From an uncultured Bacteroidota bacterium (GTDB lineage: Bacteria; Bacteroidota; Bacteroidia; Flavobacteriales; Flavobacteriaceae): a DNA stretch of 64,000 bases. The first letter of the stretch is position 1. Every line of letters starts with the position of its first letter. Of the stretch, positions 49,346 through 58,842 are shown piece by piece. The stretch lies in contig CACPPV010000005.1 in NCBI GenBank assembly GCA_902635895.1, positions 1 to 64,000 on the forward strand, read 5' to 3'. The notes below the pieces were generated by a model, which made no database searches, was not told where the DNA came from, and worked only from the letters and a program-made list of their open reading frames with translations. Both the position numbers and the translations under genes were made by a program.

Positions 49346-52003
49346 ATGACTTTTTTAGAACAAGTAATAAGTGAAATAGATTTATACTCAGCTAATTCTG
49401 ATCTAAACTGTTTTATATTACCTAATAAAAAATCTTCTTTAGCTTTAAAAAAAGTAATTCAACAAAAAATAGAAAACCCTGTTTTCGCTCCGTCAATTGA
49501 GTCTATTGATTCTTTTATGAAGAAAGTTTCAGGTCTACAAGAAATTGAAATAGAGCTTTCCGAGTATAGTTTTTTCAAATGTTTTAATAAGAATAGCAAA
49601 CAGACTAATTCAAATCTTGATTATAATGTTAAAACAGCCATATCTTTTTTAAATGATTGTTCAGAATTAGAACAGAATTTACTCAATGTAAACAATGTGT
49701 TTGACAATTTAATAGAGTTAAACCAAGTTAAACTCTGGGGAGAGGAGGATAAAAATAAATTAAACCAAATTGAATTAATAAAACAATTAAAAAAATCATA
49801 CAGCCTATTTAAAAACAATCTTCTTGACAACGAAAAAGGGACAAAAGGAATATGTTATAGAGAGGCTGTAAATAACATTCATTATTTCAAAGAGGCGAAC
49901 AAAGAAAAAAGTTTTTTTTTCATTGGCCTTAATGCGCTTTCAAAGTCTGAAGAAATTGTTATTCAAGAACTGTTAGAACAAAATAACAGTTCTGTATTTT
50001 GGGATATTGACAAAGAGTTTTTTAAAAACAAAAACCATAGCGCTTCACATTTTATTAGAAAACATAGAAACGATTGGAAGTATTACAGAAAGAACAAATT
50101 TAAATTTGAATCGACTAGTTTTAATTCAAAAAAAACAATTCAAATTATCGAATCTAATGGATTCATTTCTCAGGCTCGAGATGCCGGAAGAGTATTGTCA
50201 AAGTTAAAAATAACAAAACGTTCTAATATTGCATTGGTTTTAGCTGACGAAAAATTATTATACTCTTTGCTTCAGTTTATTCCAAAAGAGATAGAGGATT
50301 CAAACATTAACACTACTATTCCAATAAAAGAGACAAGCGTTAAACAACTTGTCAAATTAATTGTAGATTTTAAAACCAATAACAAAGGCAGAACATCATT
50401 TCGGATTTTAAACAGAATATTATCATCAACACTTTTAGTGAAGGTTTTAGGTCATAAGATTAGAAGACTGGACAGCGGGGACATAAATTCATCAAAGCTT
50501 AAATTAGTTGTAAAAAAGAACAAAACACTTAATTCTCTTGTTTTTGAAAAATGGGACGAGTCTACACTGTTTTTAAACAATCTTGAGGCCTTTTTAAACA
50601 AGATTATAACGTCTAACAAGGTGTCTAAAATAGAACTTAATGAAGCAGAGGCTATTTTACAGAAAATAGTTCAAATTAAAGAACTCTATCTAAAAGATAA
50701 AGTTAACCTCAATAGACTTAAAGAAACTATTTTTCTTTTTATAGACAAATTACAAACTAAGTTTGAACACAATAAAAATGCAAAAATTACCATCTCAGGA
50801 TTATTAGAAACTAGAGCTCTGGATTATGAAACAGTAATAATTACATCTGTTAATGAAGGGGTCATGCCCCAGGGAAAATTGTATACATCTCTTTTGCCAA
50901 TTGAGATAAGACTGAAGAACGGTCTTTATGGAATTGGAGAAAAAGATAAAATTTACAGCTATCATTTTTACAGATTATTACAAAGGGCTAAAGATATATA
51001 CCTCATTTATAATTCCAGCACTGAGGGGGTAAACAGGGGCGAAAAAAGCAGGTTTATATATCAGCTTGAAATGAACAAACAAAAGCTTCATGAGTTAACC
51101 TATGAAAACACAAGTGATATTATAAAAAACAAGAATAAAAACACGGAGTTTTTGAAATCTCCGGGTACAATAATTAGGTTGCGAGAAATTGCAAAAAAAG
51201 GATTTTCCCCTTCATCATTGGAAACATATATAAAAAGCCCTGTAGATTATTATCGTCAAAAATTGTTAAAAATTGAAGAAAAGGAAATTGACAAAGAACA
51301 TGCAAGTCATAGAGTAATAGGGCTTATCTTCCACGAATCCTTAGAAAATCTTTATAAAAAATACGTTGGAAAAAAACTCAATGTAAATGATTTGACAACT
51401 GCGCTTTCGAAAACTAGGGATGTTTTAAAAAATATTTTTAAAAAACATGAAGAGCCACATAATCAGGGAAAAAATAAAATAATATTTGAAGTAATAAAAA
51501 GCAGCATAGAGACTTTTATTAGAAATGAAATAGATGAGCTAAAAAGAGGAAGTGTTATTAAAATCTTAGGATTAGAAACAAAAATAAAGACCCCATTAAA
51601 ATTAGGATCAAAAGAAAAAGTTTTTTTAACTGGAGTTATTGATAGGGTTGATGAAAAAAACGGAACAACAAGAATAATTGACTATAAAACCGGCTCAATT
51701 GTTTCAAGTCAATTGTCAGTCAAAGAACTTAGTTTAATATGTACGGACCCAGGGAAATCAAAAGCAATGCAGCTAATGTGCTATTCGTGGATGTATATGA
51801 CAAACAACAATTTAGACGAAGTTTTAACAGGGATTGTGTCTTTTAGGTCATTAAACAAAGGCTTTATGAACCTTAAGATTAAAGGAAGCGAAAACAATCA
51901 ATTAATTAAAAAAGAGGATGTTGTTTGCTTTGAGGATCACTTAAAAAAGTTAATACATGAAATTATGGATCCAGAAATTAGTTTTAAAGAAAGGAACAGT
52001 TAA
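49346..52003 (+). CDS. AddB-like PD-(D/E)XK nuclease family protein
   Basis: 885 residues. The N-terminal part is a divergent, probably inactive helicase fold (no Walker A seen); VIITSVNEGVMPQGK near 508 is the AddB/RecC-like block. The C-terminal nuclease domain (about 640-800) has GFSPSSLETYIKSPVDYYRQ, VIGLIFHESLENL and VIDRVDEKNGTTRIIDYKTG. The iron-sulfur cysteines of Bacillus AddB are not apparent: the usual Cys in the SxSxLxxYxxCP position is Ser-Pro here. It pairs with the AddA-like gene, separated by the OmpA-family gene and its terminator, so it needs its own promoter; only TATTTTTA (last base off) is seen within the terminator T run. 4-bp overlap with the SOUL gene end. Confidence 0.85.
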   Translation: MTFLEQVISEIDLYSANSDLNCFILPNKKSSLALKKVIQQKIENPVFAPSIESIDSFMKKVSGLQEIEIELSEYSFFKCFNKNSKQTNSNLDYNVKTAISFLNDCSELEQNLLNVNNVFDNLIELNQVKLWGEEDKNKLNQIELIKQLKKSYSLFKNNLLDNEKGTKGICYREAVNNIHYFKEANKEKSFFFIGLNALSKSEEIVIQELLEQNNSSVFWDIDKEFFKNKNHSASHFIRKHRNDWKYYRKNKFKFESTSFNSKKTIQIIESNGFISQARDAGRVLSKLKITKRSNIALVLADEKLLYSLLQFIPKEIEDSNINTTIPIKETSVKQLVKLIVDFKTNNKGRTSFRILNRILSSTLLVKVLGHKIRRLDSGDINSSKLKLVVKKNKTLNSLVFEKWDESTLFLNNLEAFLNKIITSNKVSKIELNEAEAILQKIVQIKELYLKDKVNLNRLKETIFLFIDKLQTKFEHNKNAKITISGLLETRALDYETVIITSVNEGVMPQGKLYTSLLPIEIRLKNGLYGIGEKDKIYSYHFYRLLQRAKDIYLIYNSSTEGVNRGEKSRFIYQLEMNKQKLHELTYENTSDIIKNKNKNTEFLKSPGTIIRLREIAKKGFSPSSLETYIKSPVDYYRQKLLKIEEKEIDKEHASHRVIGLIFHESLENLYKKYVGKKLNVNDLTTALSKTRDVLKNIFKKHEEPHNQGKNKIIFEVIKSSIETFIRNEIDELKRGSVIKILGLETKIKTPLKLGSKEKVFLTGVIDRVDEKNGTTRIIDYKTGSIVSSQLSVKELSLICTDPGKSKAMQLMCYSWMYMTNNNLDEVLTGIVSFRSLNKGFMNLKIKGSENNQLIKKEDVVCFEDHLKKLIHEIMDPEISFKERNS

Positions 52004-52533
52004 AACTTGACCTCTATAAGTACTTCATTTCTTCTGTTAAAAACCTTATAAGGACTATTATATGAAAGAACAATTGGATTATCGTCAATAATTTCAAGCT
52101 TGTTTTCTTTTACTTTTGATAATAAGGCTTTGTGATGTTTCAGTACTTTGTCCTCATTGGAATAACCTCCGTAAGTAATAGCAGCATAATAGCCTGGTTT
52201 CGAATTGTATACGGTGATATTTTCGTCTAAGGGTTTAGCGTAGTTTTTTGTATTGTATTTTGAAGGCAAGATAAACTCCATTGTTGTTTTATTATTGTTG
52301 CTTGTCATTTGAACAGGCGCTGTCATTGAAATTTTTTCACCTTTTTCATTGTTTCCGCTAATGTATCTAAACAGTCTTGAAAAATTGCTTCCAGCACTAA
52401 CTTTAGCTTTCATGACAGGTGGATAAAATCTAATTTCGATATCGTTAAGCTGCTTAACAACCTCATATTTTTGGGTTTCATATCCTTGTGAAAACATTGT
52501 AATTGAAAATAATAAAAATAAAAACTTCTGCAT
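52000..52533 (-). CDS. SOUL family heme-binding protein, secreted
   Basis: 177 residues from the ATG at 52533, giving a proper signal peptide (MQKFLFLLFSITMFSQG); an upstream in-frame ATG at 52569 would spoil it. SOUL/HBP family: YETQKYEVVKQLNDIEIRFYPP, SNFSRLFRYISGNNEKGEKISMTAPV, and the C-terminal NPIVLSYNSPYK. Bacterial members are thought to bind heme loosely; role unknown. Last in the minus-strand run from the menaquinone genes (24-bp gap plus leader from TrhA). Confidence 0.85.
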   Translation of the reverse strand: MQKFLFLLFSITMFSQGYETQKYEVVKQLNDIEIRFYPPVMKAKVSAGSNFSRLFRYISGNNEKGEKISMTAPVQMTSNNNKTTMEFILPSKYNTKNYAKPLDENITVYNSKPGYYAAITYGGYSNEDKVLKHHKALLSKVKENKLEIIDDNPIVLSYNSPYKVFNRRNEVLIEVKF

Positions 52534-52593
52534 AACTATACTATTGTAATTCATATACAGACAATACAAACATCGTGCGTTTTTTAAAAGCTA

Positions 52594-53220
52594 TTATTGA
52601 ATAACATAAAACAAAACGAAAAAATAATGAGTTACACTGCCTCCAAGCACAAACAAATGCCAAATTGAATGAGAGTATTTTATTGTTTTTGAAGAATAAA
52701 AATAGGTTCCTATGGTATATAAAAGCCCACTGGCAATAACTAATAAAAGCCCACGAAAGTTAATTAAGTTTATTAGCTCATCAATTTTAATAACAATAAG
52801 CCAACCCATTAAAAGATATAAATAGAGAGAAAGCTTCTCGAATTTTCCGGTGAAAAAAATCTTAAATAAAGTGCCTAATAGCATTAGCGAAATAACAATT
52901 AAAAATATTTCAATTCCAGAGTGATCCCGAAGCGTAATTAAACAAACTGGAGCATATGATCCTGCGATTAAATAATAAATACTAATATGATCAACCACCC
53001 TTAAAATTTTTTTAATTCTAATATTTTGAACATAATGATAAAGAGTAGAAGAAGTATACATGAAAAGCAATCCAAACTGAAAAAAAAGAAGACTAAACAG
53101 CTCTAGTTTTGTTAAATCACTGTTTTGAGTTATAAGGAAAGGCACCCCAATTAATGTTAAAATTATTCCAGTAAAGTGAGTTAGAGAATTCCAGAATTCT
53201 TCTTTATTGCTTTGATCCAT
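52594..53220 (-). CDS. Hemolysin III family membrane protein (PAQR-like, TrhA)
   Basis: 208 residues with seven predicted transmembrane helices. Typical blocks: EEFWNSLTHFTGIILTLIG at the start, FMYTSSTLYHYV near 53 (S-x3-H), VVDHISIYYLIAGSYAPV near 75 (DH), and the last helix HSIWHLFVLGGSVTHYF near 184 (two histidines). These histidines form the metal site shared with adiponectin receptors. Some bacterial members affect membrane lipid balance. The start overlaps the end of menE by 17 bp, so it may be co-transcribed with the menaquinone operon. Confidence 0.88.
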   Translation of the reverse strand: MDQSNKEEFWNSLTHFTGIILTLIGVPFLITQNSDLTKLELFSLLFFQFGLLFMYTSSTLYHYVQNIRIKKILRVVDHISIYYLIAGSYAPVCLITLRDHSGIEIFLIVISLMLLGTLFKIFFTGKFEKLSLYLYLLMGWLIVIKIDELINLINFRGLLLVIASGLLYTIGTYFYSSKTIKYSHSIWHLFVLGGSVTHYFFVLFYVIQ

Positions 53221-54232
53221 TTATTTTTAAAACCTTTTTTAAGACTTCGTTTCTAAGAACTTTATTGTTGAGTCTTTTAAATTTAATAAATTCAAATGAT
53301 CTTTTAGGTTTTTCGTATTTATTTAGGGATTCAAGTGCTTTTTGGTAATCCGTAGAAACTTTACCTTCAAAAACGACAACTAATTTTTCTCCTAAACTTT
53401 CATCAGGAATTCCAATAACAACAAAAGGATCTTTTAAAAACTTAGACAGTTTTCTTTCAATTTTTTCTGGAAATAACTTTATTCCTCCAGAATTAACCAC
53501 AAAGTCTTTTCGACCAACCCAAGAAAATTCTTTTTCTGAAAATATTTCAACCAAATCATTAGTAATCAAAGGGTTTTTTAGAAGATCTGGACAGATAATT
53601 TTTAAACACCCCTCAATTGACTTAAAAGACACGCCCTCAAGAGCTTTAAAATTTTGCTCATTGGCAGTAATGTTTTTTAGCGCAATGTGAGAAATAGTTT
53701 CTGTCATTCCAAAAGTCTCGTAAATTGTGTTTTTACAATCTTGTAATTGTTTTTTTAGTGTTTCGTTTACTGGGCTTCCTCCAATCAAAAGAATTTTAAT
53801 TTTTGACAAATTTTTTGTTGATCCTTCTAATTGGTGAGGAGTGCATGCAGAAAAATCATAATTAGAACTGAGTTTAGAAAACGGAGATTTTGATGGTTTT
53901 GCTATTGTAAGATCAAGTCCTAAAACAATAGACCTTACAACCATCATTTTTCCTGCTATGTAATCAATTGGCAAACAACATAAGGCTTTATCACCTGGGT
54001 TTAGCTTTAAAAAATTTCCTGTTTTAATTGCTGAGGCAATCATTTTTTTTTTAGAAAGTTTAATTGTTTTTGGAGACCCTGTAGACCCAGAGGTTTTTAC
54101 ACAAATAAATTCCTTTTTAGAAAACCAGTCTTTTAAAAAATGATATAATTCTGACGAAAGCAAACTATTGTCTAAAAAAAGCTCGTTTTTTGAGATTGTT
54201 TTTCCTGAGATAGTGATTGAAGAATGTTCCAT
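53204..54232 (-). CDS. menE: o-Succinylbenzoate--CoA ligase
   Basis: 342 residues, AMP-binding superfamily, compact form compared with about 450 in E. coli. VKTSGSTGSPKTIKLSKKK near 46 is the phosphate loop, YETFGMTETISHIA near 180 the adenylation motif, WVGRKDFVVNSGGIKLFPEKIE near 236 the hinge, and the C-terminal lysine region LNNKVLRNEVLKK is present. It activates o-succinylbenzoate for menaquinone synthesis. Position right after menC (2-bp gap) supports the assignment over other acyl-CoA ligases. Confidence 0.92.
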   Translation of the reverse strand: MEHSSITISGKTISKNELFLDNSLLSSELYHFLKDWFSKKEFICVKTSGSTGSPKTIKLSKKKMIASAIKTGNFLKLNPGDKALCCLPIDYIAGKMMVVRSIVLGLDLTIAKPSKSPFSKLSSNYDFSACTPHQLEGSTKNLSKIKILLIGGSPVNETLKKQLQDCKNTIYETFGMTETISHIALKNITANEQNFKALEGVSFKSIEGCLKIICPDLLKNPLITNDLVEIFSEKEFSWVGRKDFVVNSGGIKLFPEKIERKLSKFLKDPFVVIGIPDESLGEKLVVVFEGKVSTDYQKALESLNKYEKPKRSFEFIKFKRLNNKVLRNEVLKKVLKINGSKQ

Positions 54233-54234
54233 TT

Positions 54235-55284
54235 TTAAACAAACTCTTTAAAAAAGTTCATATTCCACTTTATTTTGGGATTGTGATACAAACACCCTTT
54301 TTTAATATAGTGAGGAGACGCTATGTTGTTAGAATATAATTTTCCAGTTCCTAAGCCTTGTTTCATTGAAGAAGACTTTTGGTAAACCCACTGAGCTATA
54401 ATATTTAGGCCAACGTTACTTTCAAGAGCGCTTGTGGCCCACCATTTGATATCATTTTTTTCTGCAAGATCAATCCAATCCTCAGCTTTTTTTAACCCAC
54501 CAATTAAGCTAGGTTTTAAAATAATATACTTTGGCTTTATTGACAATATCATTTCTTTTTGTTTTAAGGAAAACACGTTTATTAATTCTTCATCTAATGC
54601 AATATCAATTGGTGATTTTTCACATAATAAAGACATTTTTTCCCACTGATTAGGCATTATAGGCTGTTCAATTGAGTGTATTTTTAATTTATAGAGGAGA
54701 GACAGATTTTTTAACGCTTCTTCATAGTTAAAAGCACCATTTGCATCAACCCTTATTTCAATGTCTTTTTCAGAAAATTCCCGTCTAATATTTTTAAGCA
54801 ATTCTAGTTCAGTGTTGAAATCAATAGCTCCTATCTTTATTTTGATACAATCGAATCCTGAATTAATTTTTTCGATAACCTGAGATCTCATAAAATCTTT
54901 ATCTCCCATCCAAACCAAACCGTTGATTGGGATGTTGTCTTTGTGCTTAGTAAAATCAGAGGGAAAAATAGAGAAAGGTGAGATTGAGTTTAATGATAAA
55001 AAAGCACTTTCAAGTCCAAATAAAATAGAAGGATAAGATTCTAGCTTTTTTGAAAGCACATCGAAACCCAAATGAATGTTTTCACATGTATAGTTAAGAG
55101 TTTCTTTATAGCTTTCCATTGGGTCAGGGCTTAATCCCTCAATTAAACTACATTCACCTATTCCGATTTTTTTTTCATTTTTAACTACTATAAACCAGCT
55201 AGTTTTTTGATTTAAAATACCCCTTGAAGTTCCGCTTGGAGTATTAAAACTTAACACATGTTTAAAACAAAAGGCTTTTGTCAT
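54235..55284 (-). CDS. menC: o-Succinylbenzoate synthase
   Basis: 349 residues, enolase superfamily. Catalytic lysines in CIKIKIGAIDFNTE near 143, metal ligands in RVDANGAFNYEEA near 180, IHSIEQPIMP near 203 and DIALDEELIN near 229, and the second lysine in YIILKPSLIGG near 256. Dehydrates SHCHC to o-succinylbenzoate. Between menA and menE with 1-2 bp gaps on both sides. Confidence 0.94.
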   Translation of the reverse strand: MTKAFCFKHVLSFNTPSGTSRGILNQKTSWFIVVKNEKKIGIGECSLIEGLSPDPMESYKETLNYTCENIHLGFDVLSKKLESYPSILFGLESAFLSLNSISPFSIFPSDFTKHKDNIPINGLVWMGDKDFMRSQVIEKINSGFDCIKIKIGAIDFNTELELLKNIRREFSEKDIEIRVDANGAFNYEEALKNLSLLYKLKIHSIEQPIMPNQWEKMSLLCEKSPIDIALDEELINVFSLKQKEMILSIKPKYIILKPSLIGGLKKAEDWIDLAEKNDIKWWATSALESNVGLNIIAQWVYQKSSSMKQGLGTGKLYSNNIASPHYIKKGCLYHNPKIKWNMNFFKEFV

Positions 55285-55285
55285 A

Positions 55286-56203
55286 TTAAAATTTGAAAAA
55301 ATTAATTGATACTAATACAGAAAAGAAAAAAGCATTTAAAGCCAACAACTTTAAATAACGATCGTATTCTTTTGGTTTAGAAGTGCTGAAAACTTGGAAA
55401 AAATGAAATACTAAAAACGATGAGTTCAAATAGTATAAGGGCTTTACAAAGGATGAATTGATTTCAAATTGAAATGAATATAAAACGATTAAAATAAAAG
55501 AAGCAGAGATTAAAACAAGATGGTAGGCCTTTGCAGCTTTTGGGCCGAGAAAAACAGCTAGTGTTTTTTTTCCGCATTCAGCATCTGTTTCTAAATCTCT
55601 CATGTTGTTTAGGTTTAATACACCAACGCTTAATAAGCCAACTATAATTCCTGGTATTATGAGTTCAAAACTGAAAGTAGAATCAAACAAAAAATTCGAC
55701 CCCAAAACACTAACTAAACCAAAAAAAACAAAGACAAAAAAATCTCCAAGTCCGTAATATCCATAAGCAAACTTACCAACGGTGTATTTTATTGCTGCAA
55801 AAATTGCTAGCCCTCCAAGCAAGATAAAAACTAGAAAGTAAATTGAAGAAATCTCGAACGAAAGCGTTAACAATAAAAACGTTAAAAGTGAAGCAATTAT
55901 TGATAGGTTAAAAACTGCTTTTTTCATTTGATGACTTGAAATTAAGCCAGATTGAACTGCTCGTTTTGGACCAATTCTTTTTTCATCAGACCCTTTAACA
56001 CCATCCCCATAGTCATTAGCAAAATTTGACAATAATTGATATGAAATTGTTGTTAGCAAAGCACAAATGAAAACGTTTAAATTAAAAACATCATTATAAA
56101 AACTATATGAAGAGCCAATTAGAACTCCAGAAATTGATAAAGGAAGGGTTCTCAACCTTGCGGCAGACAACCAAACTTTCATAGACGAACCATTTAAATC
56201 CAA
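55286..56203 (-). CDS. menA: 1,4-Dihydroxy-2-naphthoate polyprenyltransferase
   Basis: 305 residues, UbiA superfamily, about eight or nine transmembrane helices. First aspartate motif NFANDYGDGVKGSD near 61 and second NLNNMRDLETDAECGKKT near 196. Attaches the isoprenoid tail to DHNA at the inner membrane, giving demethylmenaquinone. Located between menB (10-bp gap) and menC. Confidence 0.95.
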   Translation of the reverse strand: MDLNGSSMKVWLSAARLRTLPLSISGVLIGSSYSFYNDVFNLNVFICALLTTISYQLLSNFANDYGDGVKGSDEKRIGPKRAVQSGLISSHQMKKAVFNLSIIASLLTFLLLTLSFEISSIYFLVFILLGGLAIFAAIKYTVGKFAYGYYGLGDFFVFVFFGLVSVLGSNFLFDSTFSFELIIPGIIVGLLSVGVLNLNNMRDLETDAECGKKTLAVFLGPKAAKAYHLVLISASFILIVLYSFQFEINSSFVKPLYYLNSSFLVFHFFQVFSTSKPKEYDRYLKLLALNAFFFSVLVSINFFKF

Positions 56204-56213
56204 AAGCTATCTG

Positions 56214-57032
56214 TTAAGGAAATTTAGGATATTTTTTAAATTCTGGACTTCTTTTTTCCAGAAAAGCGTTTTTTCCCTCTTGAGCTTCCTCTGTTAAATA
56301 ATAAAGCAAAGTTGCATCTCCAGCAAGTTGCATTAGGCCATGTTGACCATCTAATTCAGCATTCAAACTTCTTTTAATCATTCTAAGAGCCAAGGGACTT
56401 CTTTGTTGCATTATTGAGCACCAATCAAGAACAGTCTCTTCAAGTTTGTCAAGAGGAACTACTTTATTAACCATGCCCATTTCTTCTGCTTCGTGAGCAG
56501 AATATTGTTTACACAAAAACCAGATCTCTCTAGCTTTCTTTTGCCCTACATGTCTAGCTAAATAGGAGGATCCAAAACCTCCATCAAAACTTCCGACTTT
56601 AGGCCCTGTTTGTCCAAAAATAGCATTTTCACTTGCGATTGTTAAATCACACACAACATGTAAAACGTGTCCACCTCCAATGGCATATCCATTAACCATC
56701 GCAATGACTGGCTTGGGAATTTCTCGTATTTTCTTATGCAAATCTAAAACGTTAAGCCTTGGAACCCCATCATCTCCAATATAACCCCCTGAACCTTTTA
56801 CATTTTGATCTCCTCCGCTACAAAAAGCTTTATCCCCTTCGCCTGTAAAGACAACAATATCAACGTCATTTCTTTCTCTGCAAATATCAATTGCTTCAAG
56901 CATTTGCATATTAGTTTCTGGTCTAAATGCATTATACACTTCGGGTCTGTTAATAGTAATCTTCGCGACCCCTTTATAAAGTTCAAATTTAATATCAGAA
57001 TAAGTTTTTAGTTTTTCCCAGCTTGCTTTCAT
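56214..57032 (-). CDS. menB: 1,4-Dihydroxy-2-naphthoyl-CoA synthase
   Basis: 272 residues, crotonase family. [17 protein letters not shown] near 20, [16 protein letters not shown] near 71, [18 protein letters not shown] near 115 (oxyanion hole) and the MenB-specific [18 protein letters not shown] near 142. Closes the naphthoate ring from o-succinylbenzoyl-CoA. 28 bp downstream of menD; start [20 protein letters not shown]. Confidence 0.97.
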   Translation of the reverse strand: MKASWEKLKTYSDIKFELYKGVAKITINRPEVYNAFRPETNMQMLEAIDICRERNDVDIVVFTGEGDKAFCSGGDQNVKGSGGYIGDDGVPRLNVLDLHKKIREIPKPVIAMVNGYAIGGGHVLHVVCDLTIASENAIFGQTGPKVGSFDGGFGSSYLARHVGQKKAREIWFLCKQYSAHEAEEMGMVNKVVPLDKLEETVLDWCSIMQQRSPLALRMIKRSLNAELDGQHGLMQLAGDATLLYYLTEEAQEGKNAFLEKRSPEFKKYPKFP

Positions 57033-57060
57033 AAATATTTTTTTTAAAGATAATGCTTTA

Positions 57061-58842
57061 TTAAATGTTCAATGTTTTTAAATTTTGAAAATATTGTTTG
57101 AGAATTTGTGAGCTTAATTGAGACGAGGTTTTAATTTCCAATATTTTTGGCTTAGAGGATATTTTAAAAAAGTTAAATAATGAAAATTTAAGACCAAGCA
57201 ATGAACTTACGTGAGAATATTTAAACCCATACATTTTTGCCAACTCTTTGGAGTTGTAATTGTGGCGAGTTTCAATAAATGTTTCATGAGTTTTTTCCTT
57301 TGAATAACCTGGAAGAATTTTAAAAATTCCTCCTCCGCTATTGTTAATGACAATGATTCTAAAATCTTTTCTTACATAATTGTTAAACAGACCATTAGAG
57401 TCATAGAAAAAGCTCAAGTCCCCAGTGACAAATAAAGTAGGATGTTTGGAAACCCAAGATGCTCCTACAGCAGTAGAAAGGCTACCGTCTATTCCACTTG
57501 TCCCTCTGTTGCAAGACATTGGGCATGTAATGTTTTGATCAAACAATTGAAAATATCTTATTGGCGAACTATTAGAAACTTGAACATTGTAATTGTTTGG
57601 AATTTTTGAATTTAACACAGAAAAAACCTTTAAATCACAAAAAGGAATTTTTTTCATTTCCAACACATGTAATTTATTTCTATTATTTGAAATAGACGCC
57701 CATTTATCGTGGTAGTCAGAGTTAATAGGCTTTTTGGGCAAAGAATTAATAAAGAAATTTTCGGCCTGTGCTTTTATATGTTTTACTCCACAATAAAAAG
57801 TGTCCTTAGCATCGTTCAAACCTACGTGAAAATGTTTTTTTGGAGAAAAATTTCTTAAAAATGTTTTTATTTTTTTTGACACTACCATGCCTCCAATAGT
57901 TATAAGAAGATCAGGCTGTAATTCTTTGAATAATTTATGTCGTTCATTTTGGAGTTCTATAGGAGCAATTATTTGATCAATTTTTCCAAAAAAAGAGGGG
58001 TGATGAATATTTGAAAGAGTCTCTTTCAAAACAACGATATTTTTATTTAAAGAAATTTTTTCAAGCAGCTTTTTTGACATCAAGCTTTTATCAGAACTCC
58101 CAATAAGAATTATTATTTTTTTAAATTGTTCTAGCCTGTATTCTTTTTCAAGCGGAGAGTTTTCCTTTTCAGGTGTTTTTTTCAATAAGCTAGAAATTGA
58201 TACAGTAGGCTTTTCTTGAAAATTATACAAAGGCTCTTCAAAAGGAACATTAATATGAACAGGTTTTAGACTACCCAAACATTTAGAAAAGCTGTTTTTA
58301 ATAATCTTGTCGTTTGAAGCTTGAATATCGATTTGCAGTTTTATAATTGAGCTTTCAGTTAAATTTTTCTTTAATATCTTTTGGGAGTTACTTTTTAAAA
58401 GCTCATCAGTATTATGGTTTACATCCTGCATAAGAGCTTTTGATTCTAATATGTTTTTTCCGAAAACTTGTTCTTGAAAAATAGTCTGACTGTCTCCAAT
58501 TCCAATTTTGTGTTTTGGTCTATCGGCAGAAATAATGATAAGCGGTATTTGAGAAAAAAAAGCTTCAGAAACAGAAGGGGCATAATTTAAAAGTGCAGAT
58601 CCAGATGTGCACAACAATACAGTTGGCTTTTTGGTTTGTTGTGAAATTCCTAGAGCAAAAAAACCGGCTGATCTTTCGTCAATTATACTAAAGCAGTTGA
58701 ATTTTGGATTTGATGCAAATCCAAAAGCTAGTGGAGAATTTCTAGAACCAGGAGAAATAACAACATTTTGTATACCATGAAGCTCACAGTTTAGCAAAAT
58801 CGTCTGAGCAGAATCTATAGATGGATATTTTTTCAAACTCAT
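57061..58842 (-). CDS. menD: SEPHCHC synthase (MenD)
   Basis: 593 residues, thiamine-diphosphate enzyme. N-terminal [16 protein letters not shown] near 28 with the substrate-binding arginine, [17 protein letters not shown] near 104, and the C-terminal ThDP/Mg site at [15 protein letters not shown] near 472 with [13 protein letters not shown]. Adds 2-oxoglutarate-derived succinic semialdehyde to isochorismate. Its start overlaps the menF stop by 4 bp (ATGA), so the two are translationally coupled. The very Lys/Asn-rich middle shows the low GC. Confidence 0.95.
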   Translation of the reverse strand: MSLKKYPSIDSAQTILLNCELHGIQNVVISPGSRNSPLAFGFASNPKFNCFSIIDERSAGFFALGISQQTKKPTVLLCTSGSALLNYAPSVSEAFFSQIPLIIISADRPKHKIGIGDSQTIFQEQVFGKNILESKALMQDVNHNTDELLKSNSQKILKKNLTESSIIKLQIDIQASNDKIIKNSFSKCLGSLKPVHINVPFEEPLYNFQEKPTVSISSLLKKTPEKENSPLEKEYRLEQFKKIIILIGSSDKSLMSKKLLEKISLNKNIVVLKETLSNIHHPSFFGKIDQIIAPIELQNERHKLFKELQPDLLITIGGMVVSKKIKTFLRNFSPKKHFHVGLNDAKDTFYCGVKHIKAQAENFFINSLPKKPINSDYHDKWASISNNRNKLHVLEMKKIPFCDLKVFSVLNSKIPNNYNVQVSNSSPIRYFQLFDQNITCPMSCNRGTSGIDGSLSTAVGASWVSKHPTLFVTGDLSFFYDSNGLFNNYVRKDFRIIVINNSGGGIFKILPGYSKEKTHETFIETRHNYNSKELAKMYGFKYSHVSSLLGLKFSLFNFFKISSKPKILEIKTSSQLSSQILKQYFQNLKTLNI

